NCBI RefSeq assembly: GCF_023028105.1
Contig: NZ_CP095491.1
Span: 1,426,001 to 1,490,000, forward strand
Direction: 5' to 3'
DNA from: Halosolutus gelatinilyticus
GTDB lineage: Archaea > Halobacteriota > Halobacteria > Halobacteriales > Natrialbaceae
DNA: 64,000 nt
Part shown: positions 50,576 through 60,215 of the stretch, in pieces
How positions within the stretch are numbered: position 1 is the stretch's first letter
Layout of the letters: every line of letters begins with the position of its first letter
The notes under the pieces: model-generated
What the model saw: the letters and a program-made list of their open reading frames with translations, nothing else
The model's database searches: none
Told to the model about the DNA's origin: nothing
Made by a program: the position numbers and the translations under genes

Positions 50576-53263
50576 TCAGGCGTCACTCGGCGTCTGTGGC
50601 GCAACGTCCGCGTCCGCCTCCTCGAGCGAAGCGCGGGTGTGGTTCCGGTAGGAGATCCCGACGAGGAGCGCCAGTCCGACGACCCGAAGCGGCAGGGTGA
50701 TCACGAAGATCGTCAGCAGCGAGGGGATGCCGAACAGCGCGAAGACGCCCTCCGCGATGAGGAGGGGAATCTCCGGCACCATCAGCAGGATCGACGCGAT
50801 CGAGTAGATCCCGCGCTCGGTCGGCGAGACCGACGCGTACTGGTAGCCGATGATCGTCACCCCCAGCGCGTAGATGCCGAGGAACATGCCGAGGACGGGA
50901 ACCACAACCTCCGGGAGGAAGAACCCGACGTCGGCGACGTCGGCCCAGCCGACGATCGACCAGTCGTCGACGTCGCCGCGAATCAGGAGAATGCCGGGCG
51001 AGAAGACGAACGCGAACGGCACGAGGATCTTGTTCAGCGAGAGCAGGAACGCGATCGTCGCGGTCTTGAGTTCCTCGGCCTTGGCGACCCCCGCGCCGGC
51101 GAACGCGGCGACGGCGACCGGCGGCGTGACATCCGCCATCAGGCCGAAGTAGAGCACGAAGAGGTGCGCGGCCAGCACGATGATGCCGGCCTGGATGAGC
51201 GGCGTCTGGAGCATCGCGATCAGGATGATGTACATGGCGGTCGTCGGCATCCCCATCCCGAAGATGATCGAGGCGACGCCCGTCAGCGAGAGCAGGACGA
51301 GCATCGAACCGCCGCTGACCGCGCTGATGAGCGACGCGAGGTTCGGTCCGAGGCCGGAGACGCTGATGACCCCCGGTACGACCCCGGCGGCCGCGACGGC
51401 GACGGCGACGGTCGTCGCGGTTCGCGCGCCGGAGTCCATCGACTTCAGGATGAACGAGCCGAATCGGTAGGCCGTGTTGTTCGCCAACCGCGGCACACCG
51501 ATCGCCGCCGCGGTCCGTTCGGCGCTCTCGTCGACGTCGTCCTCGAAGTCGAGCAGCGGGGCGTCCGAACCGGGCCGGACGAGCAGGAACGCGAGGCTGA
51601 CCAGAATCGCGATCGCGCCGAGGTCGCCGGCCGCGGCGGTCGCCGCGCTTCCGATCGAGTACGCCCCCGTCGGCACGTCGGCGCCGATCGCCGCCCGCAT
51701 CGCGCCTGCGAGCCCGGTGCCGGCGACCGCGTACGCTGCGGTCTGGGCGAGGTAGACGGCGGCGATCGTCCCGAGAAGCGGCACGCGAGTTCGCTCGGTG
51801 TAGGCTGCGACGACCGCGGCCAGGGCGACGATGGCGACGATCGTGTACCAGCCCGAGCGGCCGATCGAGAGGCGAGCCACGACGAGGAAGTACAACAGGA
51901 GGACGATCGGAATCAGGTAGAACCAACCCTCGCGAAATCGCGAGCGGACGTCGGGAAGCTGGCTCCGCGGGAGGCCGCCGATGCCGCCCCGGACCGCCTC
52001 GAAGTGGACCATGATCCACATCCCGAAGAAAAAGGCGATCGCGGGTAGGGCGGCGGCGACGATGACGTCGCGGTACGGAACGCCGGAGTACTCGACGATC
52101 AGGAACGCGGCGGCGCCCATCACCGGCGGGAGCATCTGACCGCCCGAGGAGGCCGAGGACTCGACCGCGCCGGAGAACTCGGGGGTGTAGCCGGAGCGTT
52201 TCATCAGCGGGATCGTGAACGCCCCGGTCGTGACGGTGTTGGCGATCGACGACCCCGAGAGCATCCCCATGAAGCCGCTCGAAACGACGCTCGCCTTGGC
52301 GGGACCGCCCTTCTTCGTCCCGGTCAGCGAGTACGCGAGGTCGATGAACCACCTGCCGGCGCCGCTCATCTCGAGGAACGCCCCGAAGAGGATGAAGATG
52401 TAGATGTAGCGAACGCTGACGGAGACGGGCGTGCTCATGACGCCCGCCTCGGTCGTGAACCAGAGGTTGTAGATGATGTTACCCCAGCTGTCGGGCTGGA
52501 TCGCCAACATCCCGACGGCCGAGTCTCGGGGGACGAGGTAGCCCCACCGCGCGTAGACGATGAAGAACGCGACCAGCGACATGAGCAGGGCGCCGAGCGT
52601 TCGCCGGGTCGCCTCGAGAACGAGCAGGATGCCGAGAACGCCGATCAAGAACGGATACGACGTCCCGTGGAGCGGAATGCCGACCGCGGCGAGCGCCGTC
52701 ACGATCGGCTCGAGGATCGGATGGGCCTCCTGGATCGTGTGGGCCGCGTGAATGCCGAAGACCGGTACCTGGTTTTGAATTTCTTCGATTTGGGTGAGGA
52801 TGTAGTACGACGGAAGCGCGGCGAGGAAGATCAAGAGGACGTCGACGGGCGTAACGCGATCGAGAGCGGGGTCGACGAACGCCCAGCGAACGCCGTCGCC
52901 GAGTCGCTCGACGAGCCGCGTCGCGGCACTCTCGGCACCGAACCGTCGGCGCGCGGCGGGCTCGATCGCCCCGAGTCGGCGGGCGACCGCCCCGTCGCCG
53001 CGGGTTGCGGGAAACAGCAAGAACGCGAGCACCAGCGCGAAGGTCACGTGTATCGTGTTAATTTGCAGCCGTTGAAGCTGGGTGGACCCGAACGTGTTGC
53101 CGCGAGCGGCGAGCCACAGCTGGAACGCCGAGAACGCGATCCCGACGAGCGCGGCGATGACGGCTGCCGAGCCGGTGAGCGTGCGGCGGCGTTCGACCTC
53201 CTGTAGAATCTCTTCCTGTTCTTCCTCCGAGAGTGCGTCCGTATCTGGCGTATCTACGCTCAT
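50576..53263 (-). CDS. TRAP transporter fused permease (TAXI type)
   Basis: An 895-residue protein in which the small (DctQ-like, 4 helices) and large (DctM-like, 12 helices) TRAP subunits are fused, as is usual for TAXI systems. Conserved DctM blocks are GMLSGSSIANTVTTGAFTIP, FSGAVESSASSGGQMLPPVM and GMGMPTTAMYIILIAML, with LFVLYFGLMADVTPPVAVAA nearer the end. It takes up an organic acid with sodium or protons. It is the third gene of an operon with DUF1850 and the TAXI binding protein. Confidence 0.95.
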   Translation of the reverse strand: MSVDTPDTDALSEEEQEEILQEVERRRTLTGSAAVIAALVGIAFSAFQLWLAARGNTFGSTQLQRLQINTIHVTFALVLAFLLFPATRGDGAVARRLGAIEPAARRRFGAESAATRLVERLGDGVRWAFVDPALDRVTPVDVLLIFLAALPSYYILTQIEEIQNQVPVFGIHAAHTIQEAHPILEPIVTALAAVGIPLHGTSYPFLIGVLGILLVLEATRRTLGALLMSLVAFFIVYARWGYLVPRDSAVGMLAIQPDSWGNIIYNLWFTTEAGVMSTPVSVSVRYIYIFILFGAFLEMSGAGRWFIDLAYSLTGTKKGGPAKASVVSSGFMGMLSGSSIANTVTTGAFTIPLMKRSGYTPEFSGAVESSASSGGQMLPPVMGAAAFLIVEYSGVPYRDVIVAAALPAIAFFFGMWIMVHFEAVRGGIGGLPRSQLPDVRSRFREGWFYLIPIVLLLYFLVVARLSIGRSGWYTIVAIVALAAVVAAYTERTRVPLLGTIAAVYLAQTAAYAVAGTGLAGAMRAAIGADVPTGAYSIGSAATAAAGDLGAIAILVSLAFLLVRPGSDAPLLDFEDDVDESAERTAAAIGVPRLANNTAYRFGSFILKSMDSGARTATTVAVAVAAAGVVPGVISVSGLGPNLASLISAVSGGSMLVLLSLTGVASIIFGMGMPTTAMYIILIAMLQTPLIQAGIIVLAAHLFVLYFGLMADVTPPVAVAAFAGAGVAKAEELKTATIAFLLSLNKILVPFAFVFSPGILLIRGDVDDWSIVGWADVADVGFFLPEVVVPVLGMFLGIYALGVTIIGYQYASVSPTERGIYSIASILLMVPEIPLLIAEGVFALFGIPSLLTIFVITLPLRVVGLALLVGISYRNHTRASLEEADADVAPQTPSDA

Positions 53264-53268
53264 ATCTA

Positions 53269-53820
53269 TCAGTAGCGAGTAATCTGCAAATCGGTGGCTG
53301 GTATCGGTTCGGACCGATCGCCGAGCGAGAGCGGGTCCGAGAGCCGATCGGACAGCGTCCGCTCGGTTACGAAAATGACCACCGAACCGTCGGAGTGTGC
53401 GACCAGATCGTACCGGTTGTCGCCCACGACGAGTTCGTGGCCCGCGATCGATCCCGGAACGACTCGGACCGTCTCGTACGAGTCGTTCAGCGGCAGGACG
53501 AACCCCTCGTCGGTTCGCTCGTACGCCGCGTCCGTCGGCAATCCGGCTCCGTGGGAGCGAAAGACCATGCGGTCCATTCGAAGCGTCGTCCCGTCGACGA
53601 CGTAGACGTCTTCGATCGGCGTTTTTTCGACGCTATGGGTGTACGAAAGCGTTACTTCGGTGCCGTCCTCGACCGGCCGTTCGAGCACTCGGTCGCCCGT
53701 CTCGGCGTCGGCGACGACGAGGGTCCGGTTCGCCGACGCGGTCGCGACGGCCGCGGCTGCCGTCGCTACCAGCAACGCGAGGACGACGACGGCGATCTGT
53801 CGGCGAGATAGTCGGGACAC
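53269..53820 (-). CDS. DUF1850 protein of a TAXI-TRAP operon
   Basis: A 183-residue protein with an N-terminal signal or anchor (IAVVVLALLVATAAAAVATA) and the DUF1850 domain (VTLSYTHSVEKTPIEDVYVV, then RSHGAGLPTDA). DUF1850 genes are regularly found between the TAXI binding protein and the fused permease; an accessory role in uptake is inferred from that alone. Start GTG 53820; only 5 bp separate it from the permease gene. Confidence 0.9.
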   Translation of the reverse strand: MSRLSRRQIAVVVLALLVATAAAAVATASANRTLVVADAETGDRVLERPVEDGTEVTLSYTHSVEKTPIEDVYVVDGTTLRMDRMVFRSHGAGLPTDAAYERTDEGFVLPLNDSYETVRVVPGSIAGHELVVGDNRYDLVAHSDGSVVIFVTERTLSDRLSDPLSLGDRSEPIPATDLQITRY

Positions 53821-53846
53821 GATCGAAAGATGCGCGGGTTCGACGA

Positions 53847-54845
53847 TCAGTTGAAGTAGGCGTCGGCGCCCGGGTGGAGGTCGATCGGCATGCCGTCCTG
53901 CGCCGAGTCGACGCCGATGAATTCCGTTTTCTGCGTAATCTGGTCGGTGTTGTCGAAGATCGCCGCCGTGACCTCTTCGACTACCCCTTCATCGACGCCC
54001 TCGTGCGTGGCGATCATCGCCTGGACCGAGACTGTTTCGACGTCCTGGTCGATGCCGTCGTAGGTTCCCGCGGGGACTGTGTCGTCGGCGAACCACTCGG
54101 CGTCGGACTTTACGCTCTCGCGGATGTCGCCGGAGACTTCGACCAGCGAGACGCTGGAGGTCGTCGCGAGTTGCTGGACGGAACTGACCGGCCAACCGCC
54201 GACGACGAACGCAGCGTCGACGTCGCCGTCGCGAATCTGTTCGGTCGCCGTGGTGAAGTCCCCGTTCTGTTCGTCGAAGTCGCCCTCCCCGATGCCCGCG
54301 GTTTCGAGGATCTGCAGGGCGTTGACCTGCGTTCCGCTCCCGGGGGCGCCGGTGTTGACCGTCGTCCCCTCGAGGTCCTCGACGGTCTCGATTCCCGAAT
54401 CCGCCTGGGTAACGACGTGGATCGTCTCCGGGTACAGCGTCGCGACGCCCCGGATGTTCTCCATCGAGTTGCCCTCGAACTGCTCGAGACCGGTGCCGTT
54501 GACCGCGAAGTACGCGATGTCGTTCTGGATCAGCGCGAAGTCGGCCTTCTCGCGGTTGAGACTGCCGACGTTCTCGACGCTCGCACCCGTCGACTGCACC
54601 TGTAAGCTGTGCCCCGTGCTCTCCTCGACGATGGTCTTGAAGTCGCCAGAGAGGGGATAGTACGTGCCACCCTGCCCGCCGGCGTGCCACGAGAGAATCT
54701 CGCCGTCTCCGTCGGGGTTGGAATCCCCGCCGTCGCCGTCCCCATTCTCGTTCTGGACGTCGTCGCCGATACAGCCGGCCAGGCCGGCGAACCCGGCAAC
54801 CCCACTTGCCGCAATAAATTGGCGCCGATTGATAGTTCGAGCCAT
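53847..54845 (-). CDS. TAXI-family TRAP substrate-binding lipoprotein
   Basis: A 332-residue binding protein. It opens with a twin-arginine signal (RRQF) and lipobox LAGC, so it is exported folded and lipid-anchored. The mature part follows an acidic linker and has the TAXI blocks GGQGGTYYPLSGDFKTIVEE, STGASVENVGSL and VNTGAPGSGTQVNALQIL. It delivers the substrate to the fused permease. ATG 54845 gives the expected MARTINRRQF start. Confidence 0.94.
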   Translation of the reverse strand: MARTINRRQFIAASGVAGFAGLAGCIGDDVQNENGDGDGGDSNPDGDGEILSWHAGGQGGTYYPLSGDFKTIVEESTGHSLQVQSTGASVENVGSLNREKADFALIQNDIAYFAVNGTGLEQFEGNSMENIRGVATLYPETIHVVTQADSGIETVEDLEGTTVNTGAPGSGTQVNALQILETAGIGEGDFDEQNGDFTTATEQIRDGDVDAAFVVGGWPVSSVQQLATTSSVSLVEVSGDIRESVKSDAEWFADDTVPAGTYDGIDQDVETVSVQAMIATHEGVDEGVVEEVTAAIFDNTDQITQKTEFIGVDSAQDGMPIDLHPGADAYFN

Positions 54846-55028
54846 GCTTGCACTGTAACCCACGTTCTTTAATAGATTCTTCGATGCACGCCTACAAACG
54901 ATCACGTTTTGATAGAAGCGAGTGACATAGTAGCGCTCATCACACCCGCCATCGAGTGATTATGTTAAATTGGCAACCCGATCGCCGGGAGCGAACCACT
55001 AATTTGCTCGGCGTCGCAGGGTGTGGGC

Positions 55029-57128
55029 ATGCACCCGATCGAAGTTGCCGACTACCACGACATCGTCCGCGTCGCCGACCCGCAGCTCTCGCCCGACGAC
55101 GAACGGATCGCGTTCGTCCGGCGGACCCCGGAGGACGAGACGGCCGATCAGGCGACGATCTTCGTGGCGCCGATCGGCGGGGACAGTCCCGAACAGTTCA
55201 CCGCGCGTGAGGGGATCGACGGCGAACCTCGATGGCACCCCGACGGCGACCGGCTCGCGTTCGTCAGCACCCGCCGCGAGGCGAACGATCGACCCCAACT
55301 CTGGCTGCTCCCCGCCGACGGCGGCGAAGCGCGACGGGTGACGAGCGTCGTCGGCGGCGTCAGCGGTATCGAGTGGAGTCCGGACGGCAGCCGACTGTGT
55401 TTCACGCAGCGCGTGACCGCGGCGGATCGCGAGGCCGATCGCGACCTCGCGGTCGATTCCGACTACGAGCGCGAGGCGCCCGATCCGCGCGTGATCGATC
55501 GCATGGTCTACCGGGCCGGAACGGAGTACTTCGACGGTCGACGGAGCCACATCTACGTGCTCGACGTCGCGGCCGCGCTCGATCGGGACCCGGAAACGAG
55601 CCCGGATGAAACCGACGCCGTCGCGCGAGTGACCGAGGGCGATGCGGACTACGTCTCGCCGACGTGGGGCGACGACGGGACGATCTACTACGCGAGCAAG
55701 GCCGGCGATCGGCCCGACGATTCGATCACGTACGAGATCCACGAGCACGATCTCGAGCGCGACGAGGCCGATCCAATCACCCGGACGTCCGGCTGGCTCG
55801 ACGCCGGATCGGTCGCCGCGACCGAGGGCGGGAAGGTCGCCTTCGAGTACACCCCCGAGGAGAAGATGACGATGCGCCAGACCGAGATCCGGGTCCACGA
55901 TCGCGAGACCGGCGACGAGGTCGCGCCGACGGCGCCGCTCGATCGAACCGTGGGCTACCGGTGTTCGTTCGAGTGGGACCCCGAGGGCGAGCGGCTCTAC
56001 TTCAGTACGCCCGACGAGGGATCGAGGGTTCTCTGGTCGGCTCCGGGCGACGCGAGCGACGATCCGAAACGGGTGTACGGCGACGGCGTCACCGTCGAGG
56101 ACTTCTCGGTCGGCGCGAACGCGATCGCGTACGTCCAGAGCGAGTGGGACCATCCCGGCGACGTCTTCGCGACGACCCGCGGCGGCAACGAAACCGTCAG
56201 GCTGAGCCGCGTCAACCGCGGCTTCCTCGCCGATCGGCCGATCTCGCAACCCGAGGAGGTGCGGTTCGAGAGCGACGGCGTGGAGATCCAGGGGTGGGTG
56301 CTCAGACCGCCCGCGTTCGATTCCGACGAGGAGTACCCGCTGGTCGTCCAGATCCACGGCGGCCCGCACATCCAGTGGACGAACGCGGGCACGATGTGGC
56401 ACGAGTTCCAGACGCTCGCGGCACGGGGCTACGTCGTCTTCTGGTGCAACCCGCGCGGATCGACCGGCTACGGCGAGGACCGCGCGATGGCGATCGATCG
56501 CGACTGGGGAGCGGTCACCCTGCGAGACGTTCTGGCCGGCGCCGACGCGGTCTGCGAGCGCGACTACGTCGACGAGACCAACCAGTTCGTCACCGGCGGC
56601 AGCTTCGGCGGGTTCATGACCGCGTGGACGGTCGCGCACACCGATCGGTTCCGGGCGGCCGTCTCCCAGCGCGGCGTCTACGATCTCGCGAGCTTTTACG
56701 GGTCGACGGACGCGTTCAAGCTGGTCGAAGGCGACTTCGGGACGACCCCCTGGGGAGATCCCGAGTTCCTCCGGGAGAAATCGCCCGTCGCGCACGTCTC
56801 GAACGTGGACACGCCGACGCTCGTGATACACTCCGATCGGGACTATCGAACGCCGGCGAACACCGCCGAACTCTTTTATCTCGGTTTGCAGAAACATGGC
56901 GTCGACACTCGCATGGTTCGCTATCCCCGCGAGGGTCACGAACTCTCCCGCTCGGGCGAACCCGGCCACGTCGTCGATCGCCTCGAGCGCATCGTCCGCT
57001 GGTTCGACGGCTACTCCGACCACCACGACGCCCCGCCGGCGTTCGAGCGCGATCGGGACGCCGGCCTCTCCGGCGCCGCCGGATCGGAAGCCGACGATTC
57101 GGAAGCCGAGACCGCCGGAGGCCGGTAG
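55029..57128 (+). CDS. S9-family (prolyl oligopeptidase-like) serine peptidase
   Basis: A 699-residue enzyme with an N-terminal beta-propeller (about 1-410, repeats such as SPDGSRLCFTQR and EPRWHPDGDRLAFVS) and a C-terminal alpha/beta-hydrolase domain. The nucleophile is in GGSFGGFMTAW, the Asp in HSDRDYRTP, and the His in EGHELSRSGEP, so the triad is complete. It probably works in the cytoplasm on short peptides, as no signal peptide is present. The first codon pair offers GTG 55023 and ATG 55029; ATG is taken. Confidence 0.94.
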   Translation: MHPIEVADYHDIVRVADPQLSPDDERIAFVRRTPEDETADQATIFVAPIGGDSPEQFTAREGIDGEPRWHPDGDRLAFVSTRREANDRPQLWLLPADGGEARRVTSVVGGVSGIEWSPDGSRLCFTQRVTAADREADRDLAVDSDYEREAPDPRVIDRMVYRAGTEYFDGRRSHIYVLDVAAALDRDPETSPDETDAVARVTEGDADYVSPTWGDDGTIYYASKAGDRPDDSITYEIHEHDLERDEADPITRTSGWLDAGSVAATEGGKVAFEYTPEEKMTMRQTEIRVHDRETGDEVAPTAPLDRTVGYRCSFEWDPEGERLYFSTPDEGSRVLWSAPGDASDDPKRVYGDGVTVEDFSVGANAIAYVQSEWDHPGDVFATTRGGNETVRLSRVNRGFLADRPISQPEEVRFESDGVEIQGWVLRPPAFDSDEEYPLVVQIHGGPHIQWTNAGTMWHEFQTLAARGYVVFWCNPRGSTGYGEDRAMAIDRDWGAVTLRDVLAGADAVCERDYVDETNQFVTGGSFGGFMTAWTVAHTDRFRAAVSQRGVYDLASFYGSTDAFKLVEGDFGTTPWGDPEFLREKSPVAHVSNVDTPTLVIHSDRDYRTPANTAELFYLGLQKHGVDTRMVRYPREGHELSRSGEPGHVVDRLERIVRWFDGYSDHHDAPPAFERDRDAGLSGAAGSEADDSEAETAGGR

Positions 57129-57232
57129 CGCGGCCGGCACCGCCGATCGATCAGGGGCCGGTTTCACGGACGCTGCGAGGCGCGTCGAATGCAGGGACGA
57201 CAGCTACGGCTCTCGCGACCCGTCGTCACCGT

Positions 57233-57439
57233 ATGGACAAGAACGTCGGCGGACTCGATCGAACGCTTCGAACCGTCCTCGCCGTCGTCCTGTTGATCGT
57301 CGGGTACCGGAACCGCGATCGGACGGCCGGAACGCTCGCGTTCCTCGCGGGGAGCGACATCGCCGCGACGGCGGTGATCCAACGCTGCCCGGCGAACGCG
57401 CTCTTCGGGATCGACACCTGCCCCGGGTCGGACTCCTGA
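57233..57439 (+). CDS. DUF2892 (YgaP-like) small membrane protein
   Basis: A 68-residue protein with two short hydrophobic segments: MDKNVGGLDRTLRTVLAVVL at the start and GTLAFLAGSDIAATAVIQRC later, ending CPANALFGIDTCPG. This is the two-helix DUF2892 module found alone in many haloarchaea and fused to rhodanese in bacterial YgaP. The final pair of cysteines is a family feature. Function unknown. Confidence 0.88.
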   Translation: MDKNVGGLDRTLRTVLAVVLLIVGYRNRDRTAGTLAFLAGSDIAATAVIQRCPANALFGIDTCPGSDS

Positions 57440-57547
57440 ATTCGGTGCGCTGGGCGACTCGGCCGATCGTCCGCGATCGTACCGCCGACGTCCGGGAATC
57501 GGCGCGATCGACGTCGATCGCGAAGCGGCGTCGCTCGACGGCCGGTA

Positions 57548-58228
57548 TCAGGTCGTGCGAAACGCCCGATCGCCGGCGTCGCCCAGACCGGGGACGATGA
57601 AGCCGTCGTCGTCTAAGTGATCGTCGATCGAGACGGTCAGCAGGTCGACCTCCGGGAACGCCCCGCCCACGCGGAGCAGTCCGTCGGGCGCGGAGACCGC
57701 GGAGAGCACGATCAGGTGCTCGGGTTCGGCTTCGGCGCTTTCGAGAACGTGGTCGAGGACGGTGCACATCGTACTCCCCGTCGCGAGCATCGGATCGGCG
57801 ACGATCACGGTGTCCTCCTCGTGGATCTCGGGGAGTTTTACGTAGTCGACCGTGATCGGGAACGACCCGTCCTCGCCGCGGCCGGCTTCCTCGTCTCGGC
57901 TCGCGCTGATGACCCCCTGCCGGGCGCGGGGAAACGCCTTCAGGAGCCCCTCGACGAACGGCGTCGCCGCGCGCAACACGTTGATGATGACGACGTCGTC
58001 GAGCCCGCGGACGCGTTCGCCCATGGTCGTCTCCAGCGGCGTCTCGATCTCGACGTACTCGGTCTCCATGCGGCCGTCGATGATCTCGTAGCCGCAGATC
58101 CGTCCGAGTTTGACGAGCCCCTTCCGGAAGCTGACCTGTTCGGTCTCGACGTCCCGGAGCCGCGAGAGCGTGTCCTTCGCGAGTGCGTGCGTGACCAGAT
58201 ACGCGTTATCCCGGTCTTCGATCGTCAT
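57548..58228 (-). CDS. upp: Uracil phosphoribosyltransferase
   Basis: A 226-residue pyrimidine-salvage enzyme that joins uracil to PRPP to make UMP. The PRPP loop [14 protein letters not shown] (about residues 140-153) and a C-terminal uracil-binding segment [15 protein letters not shown] are intact. ATG 58228 ([16 protein letters not shown]) matches the usual haloarchaeal N-terminus; the ATG at 58258 would add ten residues. It is divergent from the Gln/Gly-rich protein. Confidence 0.96.
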   Translation of the reverse strand: MTIEDRDNAYLVTHALAKDTLSRLRDVETEQVSFRKGLVKLGRICGYEIIDGRMETEYVEIETPLETTMGERVRGLDDVVIINVLRAATPFVEGLLKAFPRARQGVISASRDEEAGRGEDGSFPITVDYVKLPEIHEEDTVIVADPMLATGSTMCTVLDHVLESAEAEPEHLIVLSAVSAPDGLLRVGGAFPEVDLLTVSIDDHLDDDGFIVPGLGDAGDRAFRTT

Positions 58229-58480
58229 ACCCGAATTCGCATCCGCAGGGTAGTTCATGGTATCGATCCCGCTTCACCCTCGAACGCGCGTCGCGCGACG
58301 TCGGTGGACGGTCGACGCCCCGTCCAACCGCCGGTTACTCGCTCGAATCGATCACAGCGTCCCGCTGTCCGAGGAAAAATCGCGCGAAAGAGCGGATTAG
58401 CCCGCGAAACGATCGTAACGGTTGGCCCGCTTTAATCGGCCGATCGGCGTACCGGGCCGTGCCTCAAGAGGCGAATCTCG

Positions 58481-59305
58481 ATGAGTCACCAGTACCAACA
58501 GACGGGCGACCAGTACGGCGGACGTACCGGTCAATACGAGCGATCGAGCGGCCAGTATCGTCACCCAACGGAGCAGTACGGACAGCCGGGCGGGCGACGA
58601 CCCGGCGGCCGGACGGGACGGACAGACGGAAGTCAACGGGGCGGGCAACAGACGGGCGGCCAGCGCGGAGGGACGTGGCAATTCGGCGGTCAGTACGGGG
58701 GCTCCCGAGCGCAGCAGCCGCGGTCCTTCGAGGACCACATGACCGACGAACTGCGCATCGCCCTGGAAGACTTCGGCGAACTGTCCCACGTCGCCGCCTG
58801 GTGTGCGAAGGAGTGCGCCGTCGGCGCACCCGAAATCGGGATCTGCGCCCGGATCTGCCAGGACGTCGCCGAGATCGCCGCGCTCAACGAGATGTTGATC
58901 GCCCGCGACTCGATGTTCGGTCCCGAGGTCGCCGACGCGTTCCTCCGGATCGGAACCGAAGCGCTCGCCGAACTCCGGCGGTTCGAACACCGGTCCCACG
59001 TCGCCGAGACGATCGCCACGATCGATCGGACGATGAACGCCTGCGAGAGCGTTCTCCAGCAGGTGGACGGCCGGCGGATGGGCAACACGACCGCTCGACC
59101 GGCGGACCAGATGAGCGGACAGCCGACCTGGCAGAGGGGACGTCAGCGGACCGGACAGGTGGACAGCCAGCAGTACGGCGGCCAGTCGACGGGTCGCTAC
59201 TCCGGCGGGTACGGAATGCAAGGGCCGTCCGAGCAGGGACAGTACGGGCAGGGGACGAGCGGCTATCCGCCTGACGAACGGCCGGCCGACGAGCAGCGGT
59301 ACTGA
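58481..59305 (+). CDS. Gln/Gly/Tyr/Arg-rich protein with a CxxxC helical core
   Basis: A 274-residue protein in three parts. Residues 1-80 and 205-274 are low-complexity, made of Gln, Gly, Tyr, Arg, Ser and Thr with recurring QYGG and GQYG units. Between them (about 82-200) is an all-helical core with Cys108-x3-Cys112, Cys122-x3-Cys126 and Cys188. CxxxC pairs on helices recall DUF326/Csp-type four-helix copper-binding proteins, but most of their cysteines are absent, so metal binding is only possible. The tails resemble prion-like or RGG/Tyr-rich condensate-forming regions and are unusual in an acid-proteome halophile. No signal peptide is seen. A TATA (ctttaat, near 58429) lies about 50 bp upstream. 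Confidence 0.75.
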   Translation: MSHQYQQTGDQYGGRTGQYERSSGQYRHPTEQYGQPGGRRPGGRTGRTDGSQRGGQQTGGQRGGTWQFGGQYGGSRAQQPRSFEDHMTDELRIALEDFGELSHVAAWCAKECAVGAPEIGICARICQDVAEIAALNEMLIARDSMFGPEVADAFLRIGTEALAELRRFEHRSHVAETIATIDRTMNACESVLQQVDGRRMGNTTARPADQMSGQPTWQRGRQRTGQVDSQQYGGQSTGRYSGGYGMQGPSEQGQYGQGTSGYPPDERPADEQRY

Positions 59306-59434
59306 CCGCCGGCCGATCGACGAGATCCATCCACTGCATCGATCGCCCCGTCGCTCGCGGCCGCCGCGATCGCCGACGGACGCTGCCGGCAACGAAGTTT
59401 ATACCGATCGGTCTCTTACCCCCGACCCAGCCGA

Positions 59435-60157
59435 ATGGAAGAGAGCATCTCGGGATTCAAGGTCCGCGGTGACTGGGGCGACGTCGTCGAACACGGCGAG
59501 CGCATCACCCGCGCGCTCCGCGACGCCGGCGTTCACGACCCTGACGCCGACTACGGCGTCCGCTTCGCCCGCGCCTTCGAGGAGTGGGAGGAGTGGCGTC
59601 CGAAGGCCCACGAAACGCTCGAAACGGAGGTCAGCGAGAAGACCGCCGACCAGGCGAGCGTGGAGGAAGGAAAGGGCGAGAAGGCCGGCAGAGAACCCGA
59701 CGAAGACATCAAGACCGCCGGCGAGAAACTCTCCGAGTCGTACGAACGGCTCGAAAAGGACGACGCGGAAGGCGCGGTCGGCACCTGGCGGGAGTCGATC
59801 GACTACGTCGCACGCGCCGCCGACTCGGCCGGCCGCAAGGCGCTTCGCCGGGTCGAGGATACCGTCTACCAGAACGTGATGACCCAGCTCGCACCGTACT
59901 ACTTCGACAACGAACTCATCAGCGCCAACATCCAGCAGTCGGCCCGCGGCAACGGCGACGAGGAGCAGTTCATCTTCGAGGTCAACGTCAACGACGACGT
60001 CCTGAAAGACGACGTCTCCGACCGCCTCGACGAACTCGAAGACGAGGTCGATCGGTGGCACGTCCAGGTCGAGAAGGACACCGACGCCGCCGAGGCGATC
60101 GAGGGGGTCGAACCGCCGCCGGAAAGCGAGGACGAGACGAAGTCGACGACGAACTGA
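59435..60157 (+). CDS. DUF5828-family protein
   Basis: A 240-residue acidic protein of a haloarchaeal family. The N-terminal block FKVRGDWGDVVEHGERITRA is followed by a charged coiled-coil-like region (about 60-115). The C-terminal part reads RVEDTVYQNVMTQLAPYYFD and EEQFIFEVNVNDDVL. Function unknown. A TATA (gtttatacc, near 59397) lies about 35 bp upstream, and a terminator-like structure follows at once. Confidence 0.85.
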   Translation: MEESISGFKVRGDWGDVVEHGERITRALRDAGVHDPDADYGVRFARAFEEWEEWRPKAHETLETEVSEKTADQASVEEGKGEKAGREPDEDIKTAGEKLSESYERLEKDDAEGAVGTWRESIDYVARAADSAGRKALRRVEDTVYQNVMTQLAPYYFDNELISANIQQSARGNGDEEQFIFEVNVNDDVLKDDVSDRLDELEDEVDRWHVQVEKDTDAAEAIEGVEPPPESEDETKSTTN

Positions 60158-60161
60158 CCAC

Positions 60162-60213
60162 GAGCCGCTGCGGAGCGGAGCCGCTACCGGCCTTGCCGGC
60201 GGGCTCCTTTTTT
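60162..60213 (+). terminator. Branched hairpin with a T tract after the DUF5828 gene
   Basis: Outer stem GAGCC (60162-60166) with GGCTC (60202-60206) encloses two hairpins: CCGCT-gcgg-AGCGG (60165-60178, sharing two bases with the outer stem) and CCGGC-ctt-GCCGG (60187-60199). Six Ts follow at 60208-60213. This fits a transcription terminator, here with a small three-way-junction shape. Confidence 0.6.
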
Positions 60214-60215
60214 GG

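Noticed and set aside
50516-52048. 510-codon plus-strand frame opposite the TRAP permease
   Set aside because: Composition is almost only Arg, Asp, Glu, Gln and Gly from antisense of hydrophobic codons. No promoter, no domain.
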